Shown here one piece after another: positions 22,751 through 32,106 of a DNA stretch of 64,000 bases. The notes under the pieces are model-generated. The model made no database searches. It saw only the letters and a list, made by a program, of their open reading frames with translations, and was not told the DNA's origin. The first letter of the stretch is position 1, and each line of letters starts with the position of its first letter. The DNA lies in the NCBI GenBank assembly GCA_015178975.1, contig WHVD01000011.1, positions 496,001-560,000 of the forward strand, given 5' to 3'. Made by a program: the position numbers and the translations under genes. This DNA is from Hysterangium stoloniferum. Lineage: Eukaryota; Basidiomycota; Agaricomycetes; Hysterangiales; Hysterangiaceae.

Positions 22751-23348
22751 GAAACTATAAAACTGTTTTTTTTTTTTTCGAAAAAAAAGAAGCATGCGGC
22801 AGCATTTTAATCATCCTGTGTTAGTGCTTCTGCCACATCGCAATGACTGTACTATGCAGCTCACTACAAATTACACGTTGAAAGAAATCCAGATAAAATC
22901 ATACTGGTATTCTTATAGATTATAATAAAAATACCACAATATATTTTGAGGCACTTCGTTGAGAAATGAGGTCACAGGACCGAGATTCCACATCAACAAT
23001 TACCGATCATATGGGGCAAACGGGGCAAACTTGACTTGACATACATGCTGTCGCCAGTGCTTCTCGAGCTGAGAGTGGGAACCTCCATTCGCATTTACCG
23101 CTCTTAAAAAACTACAAGTATAATTCGAACCGTCAGCCCTCACCACAAACCTTTTCACATACATCTAAAGGACTAGGGGAGAACACAAAAAGTAGCATGG
23201 CTGTCTTACATGCATTGAGCAACATTGCAGAAAAAGAATGTATTTTTTCATTTTTTAAAGGCAAGTGATTATCAACAGATGATGGTAAGTAGATGCAGAA
23301 AATGCTGCTTTTATAAACCTTTAATGGCAATTTAGTGCCTAGAGGGCT
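22751..23348. other. Boundary between element-rich and gene-rich DNA; ILV5 3' flank
   Basis: About 600 bp with no gene recognised. A T-run/A-run (about 22,767-22,790) marks the change in composition. The right part would include the ILV5 3' untranslated region. Confidence 0.5.
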
Positions 23349-24986
23349 CTACTCTCCCTTGTAATCAGGGCGCAACGAACGAACAGTCTTGCCTGGAAGT
23401 GCCAATCATCAGTTTCAAGAGGGCATCTAGCGAACAAAAAAAAACGTTACCTGCTCTCCAAATCTCTTGACTGTCAATTTCAGCAAGCTCTTTGGCGAGG
23501 TCTTGCCGGTAGGTCGAGCGTCCGTTAAATTCGAGAGACTTGCGAGTCTCAGTTCCATCCTTCACACTCTGGTAGAGCTTTTCAAAGATGGGGACGTTGG
23601 CTTTTTCGAAGATGGGGGCCCAGTCGAGTGCTCCACGACGAGCTGTAGTTGAGCAGGCTGCATACATGTAGTCCTAGCGATTAAATGTCAGTTTATGAAT
23701 GGGGAGTGGTTATTGCATCTTCTACCATTCTAAACAGAGCATTAGACTCTTCCTTATATTATTCAACTTTGAAGCTTACCCATATTGGCCGATAAGAGGG
23801 TATAGGGACTGAGTGGCTTCCTCTACAGTCTCGTTGAAGGCCTCGGACGGGGTATGCCCATTTTTGCGAAGGACCTTCAAATTGCGTTAGAACAAACTTA
23901 TTTCTTACCAGCAGATAAGCTTACCTGGTATTGTGCCAAGAAGAGACCCTCTATGTATGCGCGTCGAAATGAAGATTATCCAAAAATGGAATGAACTCAC
24001 GGATAGCACCCATGAGCTACACAATCGCAATTGTCAATTAGAAATAGACCAGTTGAATATTCATGTAATACTTACCACACCACGCTCGCCATACAAGTCA
24101 GAGTAGACTTCCTTCTCAAAGGTAGTCTCGTACAGGTAGCCGGAGCCGACGGCAATGCCAATTGCAATGGCTTTCTCTTTGGCAACACCAGTTACATCTT
24201 GGAAAACGGCTATGCTAGAATTAATGCCACGTCCCTCCTTGAAGAGCGTGCGGACGGTCCTGCCCGATCCTTTGGGGGCGACAAGGATGACATCGACATC
24301 AGTGGGGGGAATGACCTTAGTGTCCTCCTTGTAAACAACGGAGAAACCGTGACTGAAGTAGAGAGTCTTGCCCTTGGTGATGAGGGGTGCAATGGTGGGC
24401 CAGGTCTGCGACTGAGCGGCGTCAGAGAGCAAGTTCATGATAATAGTACCACGGTTAATGGCCTCCTCAATGGGGAAGAGGTTCTCTCCAGGCACCTAGA
24501 GCTGACTGTCAGGAACCTGCGCGAGCGTAGAAGACGTGTATAATACTGACCCAGCCGTCCTCTTTTGCTTGCTTCCAGCTTTCTCCGTCTTTACGGACTC
24601 CGACGATGACATTCAAGCCATTGTCACGGGCGTTAAGGCCCTGTCCGTGGCCCTGTGAGCCGTAGCCTATGAGGGCAAGTGTGTCATTTTTAAAGTATTC
24701 CTGCAGCTTGGGGAGGGGCCAGTCGTTGCGCTCGTAGACGACCTCTTTGGTCCCGGCGAAGTCGAGAGTCTTCACACCGCGCACGAACTAGATGATTTAA
24801 ATTAATAAAAATTTTGGAAATTCTGAAACCGTTAAATGCCTGCGTAGATACAGCACGGGGAGTGGCTGAAACAATCGAAGGCTTCGCCTTGGAGAGGACA
24901 GAGTAAGAACGAGTAGCGGCGGGGACCGCGCGGGGTACACGGCGAGCAGCCTGGCGGAATGCTTGAGTTGAACGGAGAGCTGACAT
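23349..24986 (-). CDS. ILV5: Ketol-acid reductoisomerase, mitochondrial (ILV5)
   Basis: Catalyses the NADPH-dependent isomerisation-reduction of acetolactate and acetohydroxybutyrate in valine, leucine and isoleucine synthesis in the mitochondrial matrix. Nine exons: 24986-24852, 24787-24551, 24495-24076, 24016-24001, 23950-23925, 23874-23780, 23729-23726, 23673-23451, 23392-23349, together 1200 nt and 399 residues, the usual fungal length. The Arg/Ala-rich N-terminus ([16 protein letters not shown]) fits a mitochondrial presequence. Residues 86-91 form the nucleotide-binding GYGSQG. Later conserved blocks are SHGF, VAPKGSG and [18 protein letters not shown] 4-nt exon (AATG) is required to keep frame and to give the family's GMDYMYAAC. 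Introns are 50-66 nt. It is divergent from MGM1, with 105 bp between the two start codons. Confidence 0.95.
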
Positions 24987-25091
24987 AGTTCGAGGGTAGA
25001 GAAAATCCAACGCGTCAAAAAAATGACTTGGATTTTGAACTGGCTCTAGCGCCCATACGCGGCTTTCTCACGGCCCTTTCGTCGTTTGACG
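24987..25091. promoter_or_regulatory. 105-bp divergent promoter, ILV5/MGM1
   Basis: The whole gap between the ILV5 start codon (minus strand) and the MGM1 start codon (plus strand) is 105 bp, so both core promoters and both leaders must lie here or overlap the coding ends. No TATA box stands out. Both products act in mitochondria, so co-regulation is plausible but not shown. Confidence 0.6.
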
Positions 25092-28000
25092 ATGATCAGT
25101 GCGCTTTCTCGCCGTCTGGCAGCATTGAAGCAAAGCCCGTCTCATGATCATAAATTATCCTCTTCGCCGCCTAGACGAAGGAGCCACATGTCAACCTTGA
25201 TCATGTCTCCGACCCTTCGTCTCAATTCCAGAAGTGCTTTCGTAAATAGCAATGCTCTTCGCCATGTTCATGTTCGCGCTATATCTTACACTGCGATTCC
25301 TCGCTTCGTGTTGCGTGCATTTAGGGTTCCCATTGCTGGCGTGTCAGTAGGTGCAGGCGCGTTTGGCTATGCAAATTACAAGTTTGAAGGTAAATAGATG
25401 AGGATATTCTGTTCTATTCCCCATATAACAACCTGTCCTAGAACTTCGCAAGCAATCATCGGCCTGGATAACCAGCGCACAGGATACCGCCACGGATTTC
25501 GTAGATGCAGCTTCAGACACCCTCAAATCGGTGACCTCGCGTGTATCGGGACTGAAGCTCCCCGAATTTCAAGCCCCACAATTTTTGGAAAACCTTTTCT
25601 CCGGTTCACGGGCTGGAAGTGAAGGCAATGATGGTGAAAGCGGTAATTCACGGTCGTCTGGCGACTTGGGGGACAAACAGCCACCAAATAAGGAAGACCA
25701 GACTGCTATTGCAGCCCTGATCGCTGCCACCCTTTCATCACCTTCAGATCCTGTTCAAGAAGAGGCCCGGAAGGGACCCCGTGCTGATGAACTCATGCAT
25801 CTAACGAAGAAATTGATTGAAATACGTAGCATTCTTCTGAGCATTGATCAAAGCGACGCCCTTAAGCTACCAAGTATAGTAGTTGTAGGCAGCCAGAGCT
25901 CGGGCAAGAGCTCAGTGCTAGAAGCCATTGTCGGACACGAGTTCCTACCAAAGTAAGTATATACCCATCCTTATCACCATATTTACCTGATATGATTCAA
26001 GAGGAAACAACATGGTCACCCGTCGTCCTATCGAATTGACCCTCGTTCATACACCACGTTCAGCAACAGGAGAAGCAGTAGAATACGGTGAATTCCCAGC
26101 ACTTGGTCTTGGCCGAATAACGGACTTTACACAAATCCAAAAGACACTTACTGATCTCAATCTCGCGGTACCTGCCTCCGAAGCTGTATCGAACGAGCCT
26201 ATCGATTTGCGTATACACAGCTCTCACGTCCCGGATTTGACTCTCATTGACCTTCCAGGGTATGTCCAAATATCGTCTCTTGACCAACCAGAGACTTTGA
26301 AGGAAAAGATCGCCGCTCTCTGTGAGAGGTATATCCGTGAACCAAATATCATTCTCGCAGTCTGTGCGGCAGATGTGGATTTGGCAAATTCTCCAGCCTT
26401 GAGGGCAAGTCGTAAAGTCGATCCTCTTGGACTACGTACCATCGGTGTCATAACCAAGATGGACCTCGTTTCCCCAGAACAGGGCTCGGCTGTGCTATCT
26501 GGTAATCGATATCCTCTGCATTTAGGGTACGTAGGAGTTGTTTGCAAGCCAAATGGACGAAAGACATCAGATTCGACAGCCGTTGTAGCGAAACGAGCTG
26601 AACACGATTATTTTGGTGCTCACAAGGAACATTTTGGTTCCTCGACGTCACTAATGGTTGGAACCGACACACTTCGTAGACGACTTATGGAGGTTCTTGA
26701 ATCGTCCATGGCGTCCTCACTTCATGGAATCACGAATGCAGTGCAACTTGAGTTGGAGGAAGCCACCTACCAATTCAAAGTGCAATACAATGACCGACGG
26801 ATCACTGCAGAGAGCTATGTTGCTGAGACTGTTGATGCTCTCAAAGCCAAGTTCAAGGACTACATGGCTCAATTCAGCAAGCCTCAAATCAGGGAAAAGC
26901 TAAAGATTATGCTTGATGAAAGGACAATGGACGTACTGGAGCAGTTATATTGGTCTGACAAACGCGCCCCAGAGTTGAATGCCCTCGCAGCTGATCCCAA
27001 AATCAAGCTTGAGAGCGTGGAGCCATACTGGCGATATAAGTTAGAAGCGGCGTCATCTTTGCTGACGAAATCTGGTGTCGGTCGCGACTCTACACACCTT
27101 GTTGCAGAAGGTCTTCGCTCGTTGATCGAGTCAATCGCCACTGGAGACCCTTTCACATATCATCCCGCCGCAGCCGAACGACTCATGGATTTCTCGCATA
27201 TGATTTTACGAGATAGGATTGGTGTTACATCCGACCAAGTGGAGAACTGTATCAAGCCTTTTAAGTATGAAGTGGATGTGGAGCCACAGGAATGGGAGGT
27301 TGGCCGAGTGAAAGCTATTGATCTGTTTGAGAAGGAAATCGGCATGTGCGAGTCGAAGCTTAAAGAGATTCGGAAGCGCGTTGGAGGAAGCCGTAGATTG
27401 AACAATCTGATGTCCTATGTCAAGACGATCGAGGAGCAGGAACAGGACAAGAAGGCCAAGCCTCTAGCTGCGGAACCCTCAGAGTCTTCTTTAGAGAATA
27501 TAGATGATGAAGATGAGCCAGTAAGCTATCGTTATAATCCTGCTCAACTCTTAGATGGTGAGTCTGCATGAGACCGCTTTATGATTGAGCTAAATCCTCT
27601 GCTTTAGCACGGCATGCAATGCTCTACAATGATCGTTTAAGCATCCTTAAACTCCGGCTTACAGCGCTCAAATCAAAACGATGTCGAGGCGGTCCAGAGA
27701 ATGGGAAACTATGTCCTGAGGTTTTCCTCAATGTCGTCGCCAACAAACTGGCATATACTTCCGCATTATTCATCAATATTGAGCTACTCGATCAATTTTT
27801 CTATCAAGTGAAGAAATATAAATGGCCCTTATTAAAGATAACTGACAAAATTTGTCTAGTTCCCACGTGAAATTGACTCACGTTTAATTTACGATCTTGA
27901 TCGAAGCGAGATCCAACGCTTTGCACGTGAAAATCCAGCCGTGCGACATCACTTGGATTTACAAGAGCGTAAAGATAAATTGGAGGAGGCGAGTGGCGAA

Positions 28001-28131
28001 CGTTGTTCACGTTTGACTGTGCTAATTGCCAGATATAGGTGATGAAATCTCTACAGAGCTTGGTGAACCTGCGGAAGGATGCTCAACCACAAAAGCGTCG
28101 TTCACAAGGCCTATTTGGCTCATTCTTATAG
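25092..28131 (+). CDS. MGM1: Dynamin-like GTPase of the mitochondrial inner membrane (Mgm1/OPA1 type)
   Basis: Drives inner-membrane fusion and cristae shaping. Six exons: 25092-25389, 25442-25952, 26002-27557, 27608-27807, 27860-27988, 28039-28131, together 2787 nt and 928 residues. The start is the ATG at 25092 ([14 protein letters not shown]), giving a basic presequence. A hydrophobic stretch follows at about residues 80-95 ([13 protein letters not shown]) before an acidic linker. The GTPase has GSQSSGKSS (about 249-257), DLPG (about 352) and TKMD (about 420). The middle and effector region runs to a C-terminal coiled segment ([20 protein letters not shown]). The last intron appears to begin with GC; the alternative GT donor would destroy the C-terminus. 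Assignment is firm; processing sites are not visible. Confidence 0.93.
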
Positions 28132-28258
28132 TTCGAAACGTACATTTCATTCATTACCCTGGCGACACTTTTCCCATCTAATCCTCACTCACGATGTATA
28201 CGAGACGAATGGAAGTAATTTGACGGATATATATATATAATTGAAATTATGTGTACAG

Positions 28259-28956
28259 TTACAATTTTGCCCTGGTCTTTGACATCTATGAAAACGGTTA
28301 GAGAAGTAATATTTTCGGATAGGTATCACGGACCTTTAAGACAGTATCTAGCTTGGTTGCAAGCATGATGTTGCCTTTAGTCTAGAATATATGGACGTCA
28401 ATCGCCGCTGAACGTGTAGTCTCGCTCAAATCCATACCTTTAGTTTCCCAGTCATGAACGCCTTCTGGGGATCAAGCTAAGCCAATTATGAGTACAATGT
28501 ATCATTTATCAATGCAATTCGCTGACCTTGCCGTTCGCAATGTCTACGAAGACCTGATCTGAGCAAAAATCAGCAAAAAGTTCCCACAACAACGGCCAAC
28601 ACCAAACCATTAAAAATAAGTGTAACGTCGGCCTTGGGTTTGGCAGGTCCCTTGTAGACTGTGCCCGTCTTCTTGAGGTCAATTGTCCAGATGGCTTCCT
28701 TACCCTCCTCATTTTTGATCTGAAGTTGAAAGATTCCTTTCGTCTGGATAATCACAAATTATTAGATAGATACGTATTAAGATGTAAGCTACGCACCTTG
28801 CTAATCAGCTGTTTCTTTTCAGTCTCGCTTGCAGTTTCAAAAGTTTCTGCCATACTTGAGACGATCTCTGAGGACTTGGCAAAATTAGGGGTCGAGGGAA
28901 GGTAAACCGGAGCATTGGACACATACTGCAAAACCAGGCTCTTTGATGTCGGACAT
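28259..28956 (-). CDS. Single-domain SCP2 sterol-carrier protein, peroxisomal
   Basis: Seven small exons (28956-28927, 28874-28797, 28743-28608, 28558-28527, 28464-28438, 28381-28334, 28285-28259) give 378 nt and 125 residues, the size of free-standing SCP2 domains. Family blocks are IWTIDLKKTGTVYKG, KADVTLIFNDQVFVDIANGK and AFMTGKLKTKGNIMLATKL. The protein ends in AKL, a type 1 peroxisomal targeting signal, reached only if the last 47-nt intron is spliced; reading through it gives an untypical tail. SCP2 domains bind sterols and acyl-CoAs, and in fungi the free form is linked to peroxisomal fatty-acid metabolism. It is divergent from POP4 with 114 bp between starts. Confidence 0.88.
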
Positions 28957-29070
28957 GGCAGAGGGAGAGAAAGGATGGGTATTTCTTCTTGAACTTAGGT
29001 TGTGAGCTTAATTAGATTAAATGTTTCACATGATTTTCAATTATAAAGCACCCGTCTCACGGCTATCTCA

Positions 29071-30077
29071 ATGCAAACCAGCACCTCGATTGATCCATAT
29101 CGAGTACTCCCTCAAATTGCTCAAGCCAAGGTCATTTCTTCTGGTTACTCTATACTGAGATCTTGACAGTTACTTTGCAGGGACAAAAGCTGACATATAC
29201 CACATCAGCGCCTTTCACACCAACATTGGTTGAATCCCTGTTCACTAATTCATCCGATAGCTCTTTGGTATACACAAGCCGAATTCAGAATCGTCAGGTA
29301 CCTCTAGAAAACCCTGCAAGAGAGAGTAGAGCAAAACAGCTAGCCAATCAACGAAAAGCACGTCAACAGCAAGATGCGTCTCGACGGAAGTCTCAGGTGA
29401 TCAACCGTAAGGATGCAGCTGCGAGAGGGGTTTGGGAATTAAAAAAAGAGGAGTCACGGTGAGTCTGATAGTTTTCTCTTATTGGGACGTTATGCCCAAT
29501 ATTAACACGGAATAGCTATGATCTTTTTTTACCACTGCATCTGATGTGGCAATCATATATGGCAGAGCTTCTAGGGCTAGGCCCTCGCCCTTCAAGTCCA
29601 CCCGACCAGCCATTATTACGCATGCCGAATACACAAGCAATGCAAACCAAGTTGGTCAAGGCCGACTTCCATGGTAGTATTATTTCAGGTATGCCTATAT
29701 CACTCATTTCAAATCCATGAAGATTTATAGATGTTATGTGGACAGTTCGGAGTGCAAAAAATCCGGCTCTGGTGGGGTTATCTGGGATTGTTATACATGA
29801 AACCGAAAACACTTTCAAGGTGATAACGACGAAAAATAAATTAAAAGGCAAGGGTTCACTTTTTGTCAAGTTGATGGACTTACAACTGATATTCTTTATT
29901 TCAGTCATCCCGAAACATAATTCTACTTTCGTGTTTACAATTCCCTTATATGCCCCTGCTGCCGCCGAACCAACAGAAGTGCCCGAACCTATGATCGAAT
30001 TCGAACTTTATGGTGATCAATTCGCATTTCGGTCAAGCGATCGTGCTACCAGGAAATTTAAGCAAAAACTGATGTGA
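29071..30077 (+). CDS. POP4: RNase P/MRP protein subunit Pop4 (Rpp29)
   Basis: A protein of RNase P and RNase MRP, the ribonucleoproteins that process tRNA and rRNA precursors in the nucleus. Five exons (29071-29130, 29181-29458, 29516-29688, 29731-29847, 29905-30077) total 801 nt and 266 residues. The Rpp29 (UPF0086) core is in the C-terminal half: KADFHGSIIS, the NPALVGLSGIVIHETENTFK block, NKLKVIPKHNSTF and FELYGDQFAFRSSDRA. The N-terminal part is basic and rich in Q, K and R, as expected of an RNA-binding region. The fourth intron most likely uses a GC donor (29848-29904); a GT donor six bases on would add two residues that human Rpp29 (DRLKVIPKLN) lacks. The start of exon 4 is less certain than the others. 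Confidence 0.9.
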
Positions 30078-30154
30078 ATTGGCATCATATAATACAATAG
30101 CCGATAGCCTTACACAATTAATATATACATACTGGTGTACTATACAACTAAGGA

Positions 30155-30949
30155 CTAGCATGGAGATATTCTGATATTTCGACCGTGTTCAAGTATTTCT
30201 ATGGCCTGATCCATTGTCACAAACCATGACCAGCCTTTACTAATTCCTCCTGAACCGAGGGCGATTGGATATTTAAGCTGGCGGCGCTGTGACTTGTAAG
30301 GGAGTCCATGAACATGCAGATGTAAATGCATGACGCTATTTAAAGGGGGTATATGAAAACCTAGTCTGTATAAATTCTTCTTGTAGCTGTGAACCTTCAA
30401 TTAGAATAGATATCAAAGATACCTTCTTGCTTCAGGGGGGAAATGTACACCTGTGGAATCAAGGGCTCTGTGAGCGACTGTCTTCATTTCTTGCACTGTA
30501 TTGAAAGCAACTATCCCTTCAACCAATGGAAGAAAATGTGGCTGCTTAACTTACACAAAGAAATGTCATCGCGAATCAAATCTCGCACGCTATCTACATC
30601 CCATATGTGGTCAACTTAACTTACAGTCTTACACAATAATCTTTATACTTACCTATGTGTCTTTTGGGTGTCACTAAAAGATGTTCCGCCGCCGCAGGAT
30701 TCCGATCCCTAAAGACTACGAGGTTTGAAGTCTATTTAGAGTAGCATAAACTATATTTTATCAGAAATTGACATTTTCTCGGGAGAAACCTACCTGAAGG
30801 ACTATTTCAAAACCTTTCCCAGGTTCCACATCGCAAAAGATACATCCGGGCTTTGTAACACCATCCAATTTCAAAGCGTCCTCAAGATGCCCCCATTTCT
30901 CTCGCTCGGTGCCGAAACAGGTGCGTATTAACGACAGAAACGATGGCAT
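30155..30949 (-). CDS. HIT-family nucleotide hydrolase/transferase (HINT3/aprataxin-like)
   Basis: Five exons (30949-30794, 30731-30653, 30614-30555, 30495-30423, 30386-30155) give 600 nt and 199 residues. The N-terminal GCIFCDVEPG has the CxxC seen in many HIT proteins; FRDRNPAAAEHLLVTPKRHI is the typical central strand-helix block; and SVMHLHLHVHGLP holds the catalytic His triad (HxHxHxx). HIT enzymes hydrolyse nucleoside phosphoramidates or remove AMP from DNA ends; which substrate applies here cannot be told from sequence. The last intron is short (36 nt), but it is the only choice that keeps frame. A zinc finger of the aprataxin type is not evident. Confidence 0.8.
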
Positions 30950-32106
30950 AAAAATTGATTAGTTCGTATAGTAGGTTGACTCTAGTCAAAGGTCTTTAGA
31001 TAAATGTGAAGTCAAAGTTGAGTGACAGTTGATCGAGAAGCTGTGATGGGATCCGGCTTTTTGGCGTGACCGAATTGTGGTCACTGGTAACTTAAAGCAG
31101 ATCTTTCTACTAATCGTGTCTGAAGGGTACTGGGTTAGAATCATACCACATTGCCAGAGATGGCACTCTCGGCACTGTTGGTTCTGGTATGATCACCAGA
31201 GTAGGCGGTAATCTGTCCTCTTCCCCATTCTCAGCCACCATTTGGGGCAACGGTAGACTGGGGAGCCAATTCGTCCTTAAAAGTATCCGAAAATCCATAT
31301 ATAACTCATATAACGCGTGGAAATCTTTGCCCCTTTAAATTCAGCGAAACTGCCCAATCTGTTATTTCAGCAATTTTTTCATCTAGTGTTGGATCCCACT
31401 TAAGGAGGCTCTGCTTATCCACGAGTATTATTGTAGAGGTCTTGCATTCCGTAGGACTTTGGCAGCCTGCCAAATTTTGTGCTATGCAATCTGGAGACTC
31501 GCGTCCTCGTACCCTACGGTTACAATTCCGTGATCGTTCTGTTGATCGACCAGTGCTTTGCTTTCCCTCCCCGGAACGGTGTCCCATTTTTTGGTGGAGC
31601 TTTGGGGGAGGCTCAAGTATCCAATCCGCTCGCCCAATTCCAACTATGTTTCATTGGCGTATGCCAGGCACATGTAAACCATAGGATCAAATTGCGTAGA
31701 GCCCCCAAACGTGTAGATATTAGCTATGTAGTATCTGTCACATAGCCGCAACCCGAAGAAGTGCATCTATGCACAGTAGCTAAGCTTCTAGCGTGCGACT
31801 CGAGCAGACGGAAGTCTTATGGAGGTCTCCTCACTAATGCCTCCCGAAGTTGTTTCTTTGCATGACGCAAACTTAAGACTGCTGCTCTCTAAAGTACTAA
31901 CAGTAGCTGAATTCGAGAATTCGAGTCCTCCCCTGTTAATTTTTTTTTGCTAGACGATGAAAGAGCGCCATAAGATCAACGTGATTGTTTTTATGTATGT
32001 AAATGGTAGTACACTTGTCATCTGCAAGCAAAACCACGCCTAACAAAAAAAATCTGATAATGATACATCAGGTAGTAGTACAAAATAGATGATGGCGTGA
32101 AAAATA
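30950..32106. other. Intergenic stretch with one weak minus-strand frame (31306-31587)
   Basis: The minus strand has a 93-residue frame at 31306-31587 (ending with a coding-like run, KWDPTLDEKIAEITDWAVSL) and a second one at 31110-31298. They could be exons of a small unknown gene or of a gene relic, but I find no convincing splice model and no family. Nothing else is recognisable. Confidence 0.3.

Noticed and set aside
24031-24543. 170-codon plus-strand frame
   Set aside because: It is antisense to the well-supported ILV5 exon 3 and crosses its introns; composition is that of a shadow frame.
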